Assembly (NCBI RefSeq): GCF_021917145.1 | Contig: NW_025813796.1 | Location: forward strand, 372,001-436,000 | Origin: Hypomesus transpacificus | Taxonomy: Eukaryota > Chordata > Actinopteri > Osmeriformes > Osmeridae | Length of the DNA: 64,000 nucleotides | Direction of reading: 5' to 3' | Shown here: positions 11,701-24,379 of the stretch, piece after piece | How positions within the stretch are numbered: position 1 is the stretch's first letter | How the letters are laid out: every line of letters starts with the position of its first letter | Translations under genes and position numbers: made by a program | The notes under the pieces: model-generated | What the model saw: only the letters and a program-made list of their open reading frames with translations | What the model was told of the DNA's origin: nothing | Databases searched by the model: none

Positions 11701-14689
11701 CTGCCCCCCCACAGCCTGGGTCTGCCTCACACCTCGAATGTTGCCACAGCTCGCCAACCCTACGCCAAGACCACCAAACCAACCCTTGGAAATCCCTCTG
11801 CCATGAAGTCGGTGGGAAAAACAGACGCCCGTCGATCCACGGACGGTGTTTGTCTTGACCATTGCAGCACCATGCTGGACAAGCGACCGGCTCCTCAGCC
11901 TCCAGACAGCCTGAAAGGAACGCCGGGGACTCCGAGCCAGATACAGAAGGATCTGAGGAGCACCGTAGAGATGCTGGGCACGAACGACAGACCTGGAGAA
12001 GAAAGGGAAGCCTCCAACTCTGGGGCTTCTTCTGTTTGTGCAGTGGAGATGATTGCTCCTTTGAAAGCCTCCACTACAGCTATGAGAGAGGAATCCAGGG
12101 GGCTGCAAGGACAGGGATTTTCTCACCGTGGAAACCAAGTTATTGATGTCAGTGACATCCCATTAGCCACGGGGGGCTGTAAAGCGGCCATAAAAGGACC
12201 TGCCCCCTCAAGGCCTGATTCATCCTGTCAAAGTGAGAAAACGGTGACAAAATATGATGAAAACCCAGCAAATGTTCAGAAACACAGTTATATGGAACCC
12301 TCCATGGAAGACTACCCCTCTAATGGATCTCCTGTCGTATTTGAAATCAATTCCATTGCAGAGTCTGGAAGAGAGGCCCAGAGCCGTCAATTATGTGACA
12401 ATGGAGAGAGCCTGCGGTCTCATAATAAGAGTTCTCATTCCATTAATGAAGAAGTCACCCTTCCCAAGTCCTTGAAGGTGTCCCGTGCTCCCATGCCTCC
12501 AGTCAAGATGAAGGCCATCTCTACGGTGACCTTGGAAACCCCACAAAACTCGGGGGCCCCCGCATCTGGCGTGGCTGTAAACAAGCAAACTAACAACACT
12601 GATGTGGAACAACCTGTGAATATAATCACCCAGACCCCATATTTTTCTCACTCTGAGATCCTGGAGGGATCCCTGGGCAAAAGTCCTGAGCCCTTGCAGG
12701 CGTCGTTTGGCCAGAGTACTTGTCCACAGGCCAGGTCACAACCGTGTGAGGCCAGGTCCTTGGAATCCCATTTCCAGGGAGGAGAGGAGGGGGGAGGAAA
12801 GGGAGGCAAGCCTGCCTCCGCCTCACTCAGGTGAGAGAGACCCCAGCCGTGGCTGGTAGAGAGTAGCAGCTGTGTCTGTGTCTCAGCAACTCCTGTCCGC
12901 TTCGCAGTAGATTAGAATAGTTATTTGTGGTTATTTAATAACGCGAATTGTAGCTATTGGAGCAATCTCCGTTTGCAAGGATGTGTGTGTTACTTTAAGT
13001 GTTCATCTGTCGTGGAAAATTGTGTTTGCCAGCTTCTACACAGCTAATATTCATCACTAACCTTAAAGGTTATGCAGTGTCACTCCACTTTTAGAGGCTA
13101 TTTGATTCTAGATTTACAAACTGGTCCAAAAGAAAATACTGTTTTATTTTGACTGGGTGTTATTCATAGGATCCCCTCATTCAAGACAATGCTACTTGTA
13201 GAAAAGTACAGTCCGTTGTTGCAGATTTATGCTCCACGAGGATCACTCAACAAACTTAGTGAGAGTCTGGCTACACAAATGTTGCCCATGAGAATGTGTA
13301 AACTTGTCCATGAGCTTATCTTTCGTAGAGCACACAAAGAGCGGTGATAAGCTGGTTGGTCAACCGTCTCGCAGACAGATTCCAGTGTTTTGACTGAACC
13401 AAAGACGAGCCTTGTCACTATGAGTCTCTTCCACAGGCTGTGGCAACAAAAAGATAACATATAATAACACATCCATGCTTCACTGAGTTCAGTCCATGTT
13501 CCTGTCTGGGGACTGTGAGTGGTGATGTGTGATCCCATTGGACAATATCTCCCATCACACATGCTGTAACCTCAAGCACCAATACACACCACATCATCCA
13601 TCCACTCATGCACTTCAACCAGCCTTTTTTTTTTTTTTTCTTTTTTTTTTTTTACTTTCTCCATTAGGATCACTCTGCCAATCTCTCTTACGTTTTGTAT
13701 GTGTCCTTGCAGGCCCCATCCAGTAAAGCCCTTGAACTCCTCGGAACAGCAGCCTGTCTCGAATACCCAGGGGGGACAACCAGAGAAATCAGAAGCAATC
13801 TCGGTATTCTCTAGTGTTCAAGAAAAAATCAAGGTATCTTTTAGAATCCATCAGTAGCATGTGACCAATGCACACAGGCAAGCCAAAACACCTGAGGTGG
13901 ATTATTATATTTTCTTTTTTATTGCCAATAGTTTTGATGACATCCCATTATGGGTGGACTGCTAATTAGGTACATTCTTGGTATGGAGAAGTCCTGGTTG
14001 ACCCCCACAATACATTGCCTCCAACCTTAAACTTAAAACTGATGTAAGATCCCAGGATGTATTTGTATCCACCTCCGGATCAAGGCAACCAAGTGTGTGT
14101 GTGCGCGGATTAATTGCAACATATTTTATTTTGAACAAAGTTATATGCTAATATTTGTATATGAATATGCAGTGTCTTCGCCTCACGGCCTTTAACGTAC
14201 CCTGAGATCAATTTATTATAATCACATTTGCATATATTAGCATATGTTACACTATTTTACAAATCCCTTCCATGCACATGAGGGCTAATTCAGTGTGAGC
14301 ATACGAACACTGTTTTATGTACAACCTGTTCGGCATTCCGGCATCTGTACCACAACTATCAACTTGAGTGTCGATCCTAAAGCCTGCTGTTAACTAACAT
14401 CGTATTTTGAACACACAGTCCCCTGGTCATCATCTTTTAGTATTGATACTGACTGCTGGTTGCTGCCCCTCTTACCTTCTCCTCCCAGGTCCAGGAGCCT
14501 GGGGTGAAGGGTCCGTACTCCCAGCTGACCCAAGAGGAGCTCATCTCTCTGGTGGGTAAACAGCAGAAGCAACTGAGCGACAGGGACAAGAAGATCAAAG
14601 AGCTGGAGCAGTACATTGACAACCTGCTAGTGCGGGTCATTGAGGAGGCACCTTGCATCCTGATGTCACTGAACTCTTGTAAACCGTAA
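2767..14689 (+). CDS. rab11fip1: Rab11 family-interacting protein 1 (class I FIP) with long charged-helix insertion
   Basis: Coding exons 2767-3116, 7325-7770, 7923-10017, 11538-12830, 13713-13833 and 14489-14689 join in frame to about 1501 residues. The ATG at 2767 starts MSLADQ, like the MSL start of mammalian FIP1. Order of parts: C2 domain (about residues 12-115); a conserved RNNMTASMFDLS segment after the exon 1/2 joint; a Ser-rich part; a Glu/Arg/Lys helix (about 377-900); NPF/DPF motifs (NPFEEV, DPFEDI, NPFEEP, later SSNPFF) of the EHD-binding type; a low-complexity Ser/Pro part; and the C-terminal Rab-binding helix with YIDNLLVRVIEEAP near 1477-1490. Class I FIPs bind active Rab11 and, through C2, phospholipids on recycling endosomes. 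FIP2 and FIP5 are similar, but the adjacent brf2 and adrb3 favour FIP1. Splice sites are GT-AG; phases were checked by hand. Confidence 0.9.
3117..7324 (+). other. rab11fip1 intron 1
   Basis: The 4.2-kb first intron separates the C2 exon from the rest of the gene. I see no second gene. It holds a purine-rich patch with a G run near 5653-5692 and a CA/GA-rich stretch near 6440-6484. The short ORFs on both strands overlap one another and lack family features. Confidence 0.7.
8257..9826 (+). other. rab11fip1: Glu/Arg/Lys-rich predicted single alpha-helix in rab11fip1
   Basis: About 520 residues (roughly 377-900) of almost only E, R, K with scattered L, M, I, D and Q, without Pro and almost without Gly. 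It is arranged in short blocks such as EEERRRKEEEDR. This composition is typical of single alpha-helices or trichohyalin-like rods; weak hydrophobic spacing argues against a tight coiled coil. It lies in one exon between the Ser-rich region and the NPF motifs. I do not recall such a segment in human FIP1. It could act as a rigid spacer between the membrane-binding C2 end and the Rab11-binding end (inference). Confidence 0.85.
9125..9503 (+). repeat. In-frame tandem duplication inside the charged helix
   Basis: Bases 9125-9222 and 9401-9503 are nearly identical, offset by 276 bases (92 codons), with one 3-base indel and a few substitutions. Both copies encode KIR-[ED]-ME, a D-E-x-RKTEE stretch and RRRKEEEDRL. 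This points to a recent unequal exchange that kept the frame. Confidence 0.85.
11146..11346. mobile_element. Foldback MITE-like element in rab11fip1 intron 3
   Basis: Ends are inverted copies (TTTAAAGGCAGG at 11146-11157 and CCTGCCTTTAAA at 11335-11346). The interior is an imperfect palindrome with arms 11174-11221 and 11232-11278. About 200 bases long, without coding capacity. The TTAA inside both ends could reflect a TTAA-targeting superfamily, but the boundary is not certain. Confidence 0.6.
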
Positions 14690-15239
14690 AAAAAAAGAAG
14701 ATATTAGTCAGTATATTACTCGCATATTCCAAACAAATCAAACCAAGAGTTGCGCTTTCAAAATCATACTCTGTGTCTTTTTTATTAGACTTGTTTAAGT
14801 GCCTCAACTGAATTTGCACCTTTCTACTGAATAGCCGACCGTTACGTGATACTCTTTCTTTTGTAAATACTGTGCTCTTCTGATTGATCTTAGAAACATC
14901 TGTTGTCTTGCAAACCTACACATAAGACAGAACTGTTACTACTGGTTGTTGATGCTTGAGTCAACCTATTATGAAGAAGTTACATGTTTTTCTTTACCTC
15001 ATTGTCATGTTTCTTGAAATGTGTAGTTTTAACTGATCCAGAAAAAGGGCTTACATGTCATGACCGAGTTTTCACATTGTATTTTTTTCTTGCTATGAGG
15101 TTTTTGTGAAACAAAAATGCACTTAATCATGAATACATTTGTGGGTTACAATACATAGCCTACAGCACAACTGAAGTGTTATGTTCAACTACTGTTACTA
15201 CTAAATTGAGCTAAAGAGACTAAACGAAATTGTCAATTA

Positions 15240-15385
15240 AATAAAAATGCCCATGTTGGCTTGCATAATCAATTTGCACATGATTTATGATTCTCCATTG
15301 GTTTAGAAATGCATATTGTGTCGATATATTCACAGTATACCGTATATTCACTATAGGGCCTACGTGTGCCAAACTATGAAATAAA
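15240..15385 (+). promoter_or_regulatory. rab11fip1 polyadenylation signals
   Basis: AATAAA occurs at 15240-15245 and 15380-15385, 550-700 bases after the rab11fip1 stop and before the brf2 start. The stretch 14690-15645 otherwise looks like 3' UTR plus the short brf2 promoter region, so the two genes are separated by only a few hundred bases. Confidence 0.5.
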
Positions 15386-15645
15386 AGGTTTTCAATCAAT
15401 TACCGATAGCCTACAACCTGTGTCTGTTGAGGCAGAGCGTATTCGTGAACGGAACCAATGTTAAACCAAGTTGCCGCACGGACCAAGACATTTACGCACT
15501 GCTATGGAATACACCCGCCGTTACAGCTGAGATGTAGTGGGAGGATTTTGGAGGAGGCATTTAATTGAATACACGCTGAATTAAATATTCCAACGGCAAA
15601 ATGTCCTTAATAATGATTTAAGTAGTAGTGCCATAGCCCTTGAAG

Positions 15646-17565
15646 ATGGCCACCGAAGGTTTGACTTGCCCGGAATGTGGCTCCTCAAATATAGTGGACG
15701 ACCAACTTTACTCACAACCACAATTAGTGTGTGAAGACTGTGGTTCTGTAATCTCAGAAGGACTACTTACCACTACAGCCAGCGAGGAGGTGCAAGGCAC
15801 AGGTAACTTTAGTAGCTATCCGTTCAAAATTGCATAAGGCTGTTTATGTCAAACACGTCAAGTGATAAAGCTATTATCCTTTCTCACGCGTTAGCACAGT
15901 ACTGCATAGCCAAGTTGTTCTCGCAGCAAAAGAAAAATGACTAGCAGTTTGATTTTGATAATTTTCTTTATCCTAGATATTGCATACTGCTACACCACAG
16001 CTGTACACAACCAGCCTTGTCGAAATTTAATCAAAGGTAAGATTGGGCAGATTTGTCAATATCTTTTTGGAAGATATTGAGTTTGTTTTGTCAGTGTGCA
16101 AAACAGGGTTTAATAACACCGAATGAATTCTAATGTGGCTGTGTCCATTTTCTGAAGCACACTTATTTAGTGTATTACTTATTTAGTAGCCTATATTATC
16201 ACCCAAACAGGCTTGCAGCGGTTGCGTGCGTTCTGTCGCATCCTCAGACTGAAAACGGACACGGAAAAGATGTCAGAGACCTTTTACAAGCAGGCATACA
16301 GTCACCCCCACTTCATCAACGTCAGCCTTCAAAAAAAAGAGGTTTTGGTGGGATGCTGCGTGCTGGTGAGCTGTCGGCTATGCAACTGGCCCATCGGCAT
16401 GGGAACCATCTGCAGCCTTCTGGAGGCTGACCCGAACCTGCTGGGCATGGTCTATCTGCAGATGATAAAGTCTCTGAAGATAGAGGCTCCCAACACAGCT
16501 ATCATTGAAATGCTGGAGGCTCACTGTCAGGAGTAAGTGTCATTTCTACTTGAACTGGTGCATCTCGATGACTACTCTGGCATTTGCACGTGACACTTGT
16601 TTTATGAAAGCATATAATCGGTTGATACTAATCTCTGAATTACACCTTACTTCTCTCTCTCTCACACACACACACACAGATACAAACTCAGGCCAGAACA
16701 TGTCTCTGAAGGCTTGTCTGAGGACGTCAAGGCTCTGACAAAGCGAGCTATAGCCCTGATAGAGCTGGCAGCAGATACCTGGATTGTGACAGGACGCCAG
16801 CCGGTGCCCATGATGATAGCCTGTACGTTCTTGGCATGGCAGTCCCTGAGGCCCACCAAGGATCGTCTTAAATACTCCGTCGACAAGTTCTGCCAGATGG
16901 CCAAAGTCAACCGGAACCAAACGGCTCCGAAGCGGGTGATGGAGCTGAAGAAGGTGCTTAGTAAGCTGGGCCAGGAGATCCCCTGGCTGAGGGTGGAGGT
17001 GACGCTGGCGAACGTGATGCCGCACGTGGACGACATCATGGAGAACCAGAGCGCACTCCTGAGGCGAGCCATGCGGACCCACGAGGAGTCCTTGCAGGAT
17101 GAAGACCAGCCCGACCCACAGGAGTGTCCCCCCGGGGAACACGCCACTCTGGGCAGCCAGGAGGGAACAGCACCATCCCAGACCTCCAGGGATCCAGAGC
17201 ACCACCCTCCACCGCAGCCCTGTTTAGCGGTGTGCGAACCGGACAGAGAGGGGGCCCAGGCCCCCAGTGACGTCGACCCAACGACGGGCACTGATGTTGG
17301 GCAGGAGGACGACGGGGAAGCCCTCGCCCGGCCGCTCCAGGTCCCGGTGGAAACCTGGAGCAAAAAGTACCTGTTTGTCCCCCCTTGCGTCAGGCATCCA
17401 AAGAAGAGGAAGAGGAGGGTGGAGACGCCCATGCCCGAGGTAACTGGTGATGAGGACATCTCAGACAGTGAGATCGACATGTACATCCGCACCCCGCAGG
17501 AAGTGAGAGACTTTGTGAAGACCAAGGAGATTCTCTCGGAGGAGGGGGAGGAGGATGAACAATGA
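15646..17565 (+). CDS. brf2: RNA polymerase III transcription initiation factor subunit BRF2
   Basis: Exons 15646-15802, 15977-16036, 16211-16532 and 16680-17565 join in frame to 474 residues (human BRF2 is about 419). The ATG at 15646 (AAGATGGCC) gives [11 protein letters not shown]2 is the TFIIB-related factor that, with SNAPc, recruits TBP, BDP1 and Pol III to type 3 promoters such as U6. Visible: an N-terminal zinc ribbon (Cys 8, 11, 29, 32), two cyclin-fold repeats across exons 3 and 4 ([12 protein letters not shown] and later), an acidic and Pro-rich linker, and a conserved C-terminal block with FVPPC, a KKRKRR basic run and DISDSEID followed by RTPQEVRDF. Cys416 in VPPC appears to match the redox-sensing Cys described in human BRF2 (alignment from memory). 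The last exon follows a CA-repeat acceptor tract. Confidence 0.96.
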
Positions 17566-19412
17566 CAGGAAGGGGAATTTAGCATACACCTACACTGTAC
17601 CTGTGACTTACAAATGCAATGTGCGCTTCTGGGTAATGAATTACATTTTACTTGGGTGGATGGATTGGAATGCAACCTGAGCCTCTGAGATTGGAAGTTA
17701 ATTCAGCTAGAAACGCTGAAGGGTTTGGGGGGTTTTTTCTCCATGAATTAAGAGGGAACTCATTCTTTTATAAATGATGCACAAATTAAATCTTTTGTCT
17801 GTTTTTGCTGCTGCCCTGAAATTGCTTTTGTGTTAAGATTCTCAGCATGTAGCCGATGGATACAATTTATTTCCGTAGAAATAGGCCTAGCGGAATACGC
17901 CCAGGGACAATAACCTGATATTGTCAAATGTATTCCATAATTGACCTTGTTACAATTTTCTCAGTATTGGACAGATTCATGTTACAATGAAAGAAGTTTC
18001 AGTTGCCTACCAGGTATACAGTTTATGGCTGTACTGGTTATTAGTTTCATTTATAAAATTATAAAATTATTTCAGCTGTGAGGGAGAACCTTTTCTGTTA
18101 TACTAATCAGATTTAGGTCATGGCCTCTAAATAGATAAATTGCTATGTTGAGCTTGTGATTGTTTTGATGGATATGTGGTTATGAGCCGATAGTTTATGA
18201 TTCACCATTGTATCCTTATCCTGGTCCATTTGTCCTGTATGCTTGTAAGTGTTTTCCATCTCACACATTCACACAAAGAAAAACTATTTGAATAGATTCT
18301 TGATTAAAGAGAGCATTTCTATGGTGTGAAGGAATATGATTTGATTAGCCTCAATATATTGTCATCATATTCAACATCATATTTCTGATGTGCTGTGTTA
18401 TACTGTTCATTGTCATGAAATTGTATTTTTAAGATCAAAATTTGTTTGCCACGTTTTGTGTTATCCTGCTTTTTGTGTTGTCTCTTTCTGGTGTTAATCT
18501 TAATACACTCAGTAAATCCAATCAATAGTTGTTTGTTTATTTTTAATAAAGAAAGAAATAGGTAACTAAAACAGGCCTTTTATATGTATTATAATTCCAA
18601 CTGGGATTTGATTGCATATACATTCACAACATCTGCATAAAAACACCAACTACTAGTATTTGATTGGTCATATTAGAGAAGCCTGGTATATCATTCTCAG
18701 TAAAAGTTCACCAATCCCCTTTAATTATTTACATTTATAATTTTTAGACGAATAAAGCACATAATGGTTCATGACAATTCTGGGTTCATTTTGACGAAAT
18801 AAAAGAAAAAGCTTTTCACTGTAAGCAAGCTGTACTCTAATATTCATATACACTTATTATACATAATGTACACACACAGAAATGAATCATTACAAGAACA
18901 TTACAGTATTGACTGATTATCCAAAATACCATTCCAAGCCATTGTCAGGAAATACCAATAATGACCTTTGAGTCACTTTATGCAGATGTTCATTCACTAT
19001 AAACAGTCATGCAATTCAGTCATGGCAAAAGACAAGAGAGCACTCTCTTATTCTGGTTAAGTATTCCTTCATATATATATATATTTTTTTCCCAGTAGAT
19101 ATATTTTGTAATCTTCATTCAAGTTATCCTCAGCTTCAGGATTCCACTTCTACAAGCCGTATCTGTTACATCTAAATATAGTTTTTAATCTTAAAATGGA
19201 CAACCTGACTTGTACCTGCTTTGTATGTAACAGTTTAACAGGTATGTTAATCTATGTCACTGTTAAATGTTTTAAGTGGAAACCTGCCTTGTAGCCCAAA
19301 AAATCAGTCATATTAGTTCCCGAAGAAAAGAGTATGACATTGACTGAGCTACAGCCAATCAGACGTCCCCTTTCTGTCCTGTCTCTCTATCTCCCATGCC
19401 AACTCTGCCCAG
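17566..19412. other. Convergent 3' region between brf2 and the prlhr gene
   Basis: No coding exon seen. The region is AT-rich and should be the two 3' UTRs. At 18536-18550 a TTTATT (AATAAA on the minus strand) and an AATAAA on the plus strand lie three bases apart, so one short site could end transcripts from both sides. Further plus-strand AATAAA copies occur near 18750 and 18800. A short (TA)n is at about 19074-19083. Confidence 0.6.
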
Positions 19413-20788
19413 TCACAGGACCACACTGGCAGTAGCACAGTGGTTGGCAGGGATGCCAATGCGGCGGTGGCAGGTGAACATCTTCCGTAGCTCGGCGCGG
19501 AAGCGGTCGTGCAGCCAGGCGTAGAGGAAGGGGTTACAGCAGGACGAGCTCATGGCACACAGGTGGCACAGCAGCTGGATGAGGAGGAAATGGCGCTTGT
19601 TGATGAGGCGGATGTCGATGTCCCGCAGGACGTTAAACACGTGGATGGGGAGCCAGCACACGCCGAACGCCGCCACCACCAGTGCCACCAGGCGAAAGAT
19701 CTTCCGCTTTCGGGCTCTCTGGGCCTCCACCTGGTCCCGGGTCCGATGCCCCGGCGCCACGCAGTTCCGCAGCTTCACGGAGATGCAGAGGTATGAGACG
19801 CACAGGGCCGACAGGGGGAGGACGTAGGTGACGAGCAGGGTGCTGTAGGCATAGACCAGTCTCTCCTTCTCTTGGCCCAGCCAGAATTCTTCACAGATGG
19901 TGAGGCCCTCCTCTCTGAACTCCACATGGTAGGTGTGGGCCACGGCCGGAGCCACCAAGCCACAGGACAGGAGCCATATCCCCGTGAGGACGTAGCCACA
20001 GGTGGCTACGGAGGTCCGCTTCTTCAGAGGGTGAACTGTGGCGTAATACCTGTGATGGGGAAAAGGCCAACGGGGGGAGTTGTTTACTTATTTCCCATTC
20101 GGCAATCATACAGTGTGTTCAATGTATGTGTGACTCACTAAAAGCCCTGTGTAATTTTCCCACTTTCACTTTTATTAAACCGTACATTTCTGAGTGGGGA
20201 ATAGGCAACATCGTGAATTCATATATGGACCGATATAGACTTTTGTCATATTTAAAATATCCTCTAGTGATCAAACATCATTCTATCGGTACACGGTGCT
20301 TTCAAATGGCTCAGTTGAAATGGGAGGCGTCACACTGACCTGTCCACAGCAATAGCCGTGAGGGTGAAGACAGACACGTAGACGGTGACCGGCTGGATGA
20401 GGAACACCAGGTAGCACATGAAGCGTCCAAACACCCAGCCGTGAGGGCTGAAGGCGTACGCTAGCGTGAAGGGAACACAGGTCACGCACATCAGCATGTC
20501 GGAGAAGGCCAGGTTGCCGATGAAAAAGTTGGTGACGTTGTGCATCTTGCGCGTGCGGCAGATGACGTACAGCAGCATGTAGTTGCCAAACACGCCCACT
20601 GCCACCACCAGCACGTAGCAGGGGATGATGAGGGGCTTGAAGCTCTGCAGGAGAGCCACGTCGGCAAACTGGGAGCTGTGATTGGCCGGGTCGTTCAGGA
20701 CTGCCACCTCGTAGCTGCGTGCCTCCGTTGTTTCCGTTGTCACAGGCGGGAATATACTTCCAATCCAGCCACTGCCACTGCCCTCCAT
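19413..20788 (-). CDS. prlhr2: Prolactin-releasing peptide receptor-like GPCR (PRLHR2 type)
   Basis: Two coding exons on the minus strand, 20788-20340 and 20049-19413, join to 361 residues. Visible: an N-terminal N-glycosylation site (N-H-S), TM1 with GN, TM2 LAFSD, TM3 region [18 protein letters not shown], then YYATVHP, a TM4/ECL2 part AHTYHVEF with the paired Cys, TM6 FGVCWLPIH and TM7 with NPFLYAW. It ends in S-V-V-L, like the C-terminal PDZ ligand of human PRLHR. The receptor couples RF-amide peptides of the PrRP family to G proteins. The 290-base intron splits the Arg codon of the DRY motif (AG/G). Closest remembered relatives are PRLHR and the PRLHR2 lineage; location near 8p/2p13-type genes rather than the 10q26 PRLHR locus favours PRLHR2. 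NPY receptors are the next alternative. Confidence 0.82.
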
Positions 20789-22541
20789 AGCCCTGCTAGA
20801 CCCCTATTTTCAGAACCCTGGGCTGAGATGAGAAAAGGGTATGCTGTAATAGTCAACATGTTGATGTGCATTACAGTGCTATGCAACTATCATCAGATCC
20901 TATTTATATGCCATTCTAATAATGGAATCCAAATGACCTTGTGGCAATACTATATTTGTGGTGATAATCTCATCCTTCATATACCACATTGACTGCAGGG
21001 TCTTATCAGGAAGATTGTTGTTGACTATGACACATTTCTAATCTTTTGATGTTAAATATTTGCAGGTATAAAACAGGACACACTTTCACAATGTTCAGTT
21101 GTGTAATTCACATATGAATAGATGACGATTACATGTTTATTTTGTCCTTACAATCAACATCGTGTCACAAAAAAATGCTACTGTTTTTGTGGTGCTCGAA
21201 CAATAGAAATCCTTCATCAAGCGTAGCATCATCATTGATTGTCATGTCACAACATGCTGGGCCGTTTTGATTGTCTCATCAAACTATCAAACTATACAAT
21301 TTAAATTCAAAATCTTCATGAATTACTGAAATTAAGATCTTACACTCAAACGTGTTACTCAAGAATCTGACAGTGACTAATTAAGTGAGAGGTGGCACAA
21401 GCAAGTGTAAGTGTAATCACCGAGAACATACATTAGCTGCCATTACATTAGTCCTATGAGATCTGGGGTGATTACCAAGTGCCTAGAAGCATCATTCATT
21501 AGATGCTGTGGCCTGGATCCGTAATTGCTGCACAGATGTAACATCTGACTGAGAGACCAATTGAATGGATCCATACACCTAATACATCTATTATCTCTTA
21601 TTTGCACTTGGTTAGATGCTATTTAATTGGCTCTTTGATATAATGCAGGTTCTACAGTCCAGCACAGCATGTGGATAGGCAGTTGGATCCTTATCCTGCT
21701 GATTTTAGCTGCTGTCAGATGAGAAATAATATCTTATTGACAAATGTATAATCATCTTGTTAGAACTATGGGAGCAACACATTTTTGACAGAAAGATATT
21801 GTGAAAAAGTTTGCATTGATACTTCTAAGTATAATGTAGTTGCCTAATTGATCCATCTTCAGTTATTTATTGTCGATTAGTAGATTATTGTTGATCTAAA
21901 CGGTAGGGATTTGATTTGTGTTACATAATAATTCAATATAGCTTCGTTGTTATTGAAAAGAAAAAAAAAATGAATTCGCAGCGTCATAACTTATCCTTTT
22001 TCTGCGTCTGCATTCAACTGACTTGTAGTCTATTAGCCTAGTAGCAGTCTGTGGTTCCCGGTTCAGTAGGTACGATTTAACTACTTTACTGAGATCTTAA
22101 AGTTGTAGGCTATATCAGGAAATCATGCATTCATGCAAAGATCAGTCTCGGCTTCGCACTTTTCTGAAGTATGAACTATATGGCAAGGAATCTTAATCCA
22201 TACATTTTGAATGAACTACATGATCAATATTAAGACTTCAATTGAGGTTGAAATAATTCATGTTCAATTAAAGATTCACATATCTAGATCCATTTTCTAC
22301 ATTTTAAACAACTTGCATTTGAATTACATCAATTTATATCATGACTATGAAGCAGATACGCTGTCTTATAGAAATAGCACATTGGAGCGACATTCAATTA
22401 TTTTCTATCAAATCTGAAACCTGCTAGTCTACTGCTGATTATAATGTATTATCAAATCCAAAAGTGCAATTTTAACAAGTGGCAATTGTGTTACAAGCTA
22501 CAACAGAAGAAAACATGTATGTTGTTATAAAACAGCCATAC

Positions 22542-22645
22542 CTGGAATGCAAACTGCAAAAGTGAACTCCTTGAGAGGCAGTAAGCTCGACGCAAAGCAC
22601 AGCGCATCTCTGGACCAACGATCAAGACAGGCGCTCCGTTATAGG
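22542..22645 (-). other. Candidate 5' non-coding exon of the prlhr gene
   Basis: On the minus strand a good donor (CCAG/GTATGG, exon end at 22542) lies upstream of the receptor. A matching acceptor (CTCATCTCAG, exon start at 20822) sits 34 bases before the receptor ATG. Together they suggest a leader exon with an intron of about 2.3 kb removed minus the leader itself (20823-22541). The 5' edge is unknown and abuts the (GA)n tract. Inference from splice signals only. Confidence 0.35.
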
Positions 22646-22649
22646 CTCT

Positions 22650-22752
<103 letters not shown>

Positions 22753-23340
22753 TGGGTATCCGAGCTTGAAATTTAGATTTGCTGTTTAATTTAAGCAGTG
22801 CAGTAGCCCTGTATATCAGAGAAAGCATAGACCAACTGATAGGGGACACAATATCAAAACCTGAAGTGCCCCATTATTAATTTTTTACAGTTCAAGTTTA
22901 TTTGTTTGGAAAACCATAAGATCAGTCCTTGTACAGCACACTTCCCTACCAAAAGCGTTTAGCCGGAAATCGGATAAATGAGAAGTTCATTGTTATGAAT
23001 GCTTACTGATGTGAACATAAACTGAATGTTTATGATGAGCATCTCCACCATCCTCCTACAGTGATTGACAGCTTAAAGGAATGGCGATATAGCCTACACA
23101 CTGTGGGCTAGCTGATGATAAATGGCGATGTGGACCGGGAGCGGTGTGTTCAGAGGAATTGATTAGACAAGATTTATTTTTCTCTCTTAGACCTGCTCTT
23201 ACTAAGACATGGTCTTAAATGAGTTCTTTTCTTTGGGGTGTATCGAGTTCCCAGTAACACAGTGCTTAATGAAGTGGGTTTGGCGCTTTGAACTAAAAAA
23301 TAAAGAAACCTGATGCAGAATGTAAAGCATGTTTGAGGCA

Positions 23341-23503
23341 ACAAACAAAGTTTCGTAAGAGCATCTAAAATATATCTCTAAAACGTCTCTTTCCAGTATT
23401 GAGCTGGTGTGACACTCCCTCATAGGTTTTGTAGTTCCTTTAGCGTTCTTGAGATCATTATAATGAAATAATGCCAGACATGCTCTTACGGAACTTTGTT
23501 TGT
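23341..23503. repeat. Foldback repeat
   Basis: Inverted arms at 23341-23364 and 23480-23503 match over 24 bases with one mismatch (ACAAACAAAGTT..AAGAGCAT). The spacer of about 115 bases has no ORF. Size and form fit a MITE remnant. Confidence 0.5.
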
Positions 23504-24379
23504 TTTGGTAACTGCATCCTGTGACCACAGCTGTACAACTATTTTAAATTCAAGATAATTGGCATTATCCACACGCATCAGTTATGGGTATCCAGTGAAC
23601 CAAAATGTCTGCTCTTGTTTTGAATTATTTCTATGCTATAGTTTTGAAAATACATTTTTGTGTCTATTAGAATTGTCCAGGAACTGGCTGGAATCTGATT
23701 CTCAGATTCACAGAGCTAATGTTAAAACCATTTTACATTTAACATTCTGAAAATGAGAAGTCGATAACCTTGCCCTTAAGTACTTTCAGCGCAGTAAAGG
23801 TGGCGAGAATTTGCTTTTTTAAATATGTGACAACATGGTATTAGAGATGCAGGTGTAGGAAGACCGTACATGTTAAACTGCGGTTTTCTAATCGGCATTA
23901 GATTGGTTCACCAGCGGCTTTACAATATCAAACATCCTATTTTCTCCTACAAATTGTGTTTATTTTTTTTGTTTAATTTATTATGTCTCAGAACGATATG
24001 AGTACCATATGATTGGCATTATTGTCCAATTAGTGTCTCGAAAAAGCCATATGGCCTTTATTAAGCTCACACATTACATTTCCAGCCCACTGTTCTTGAG
24101 GATGAGGGCGGCATGGCCCTCATGTTGAAAAAAACAACAGCTTATCATGCAGCCTTCAGGATTAAATTCTAAATTCAATGTCAACAACATCATGAAGAGG
24201 GCAGAAGTATAGCCTACTTCTCCAATGCCAATCCATGTTAGCATTGGTTTAGGAATACAGTACCTTCAGTTTAATTAAGCGTCAATTTTCATAAGGAAGT
24301 GTAACACAATATGGATAAAGGAACCTGTAAATCAGGCAGATTCAGGCAGACTACACAATATGTAATACATAGTTTATGG

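Noticed and set aside
2767-14689. Alternative identity as rab11fip2 or rab11fip5
   Set aside because: The C2 and Rab-binding parts are shared by all class I FIPs, but adjacency to brf2 and adrb3 matches the FIP1 locus. FIP5 is at human 2p13.2, so this was considered seriously.
19413-20788. Alternative identity as an NPY-type receptor
   Set aside because: The [12 protein letters not shown] segment, HTYHVEF and the SVVL end match PRLHR-type receptors much better.
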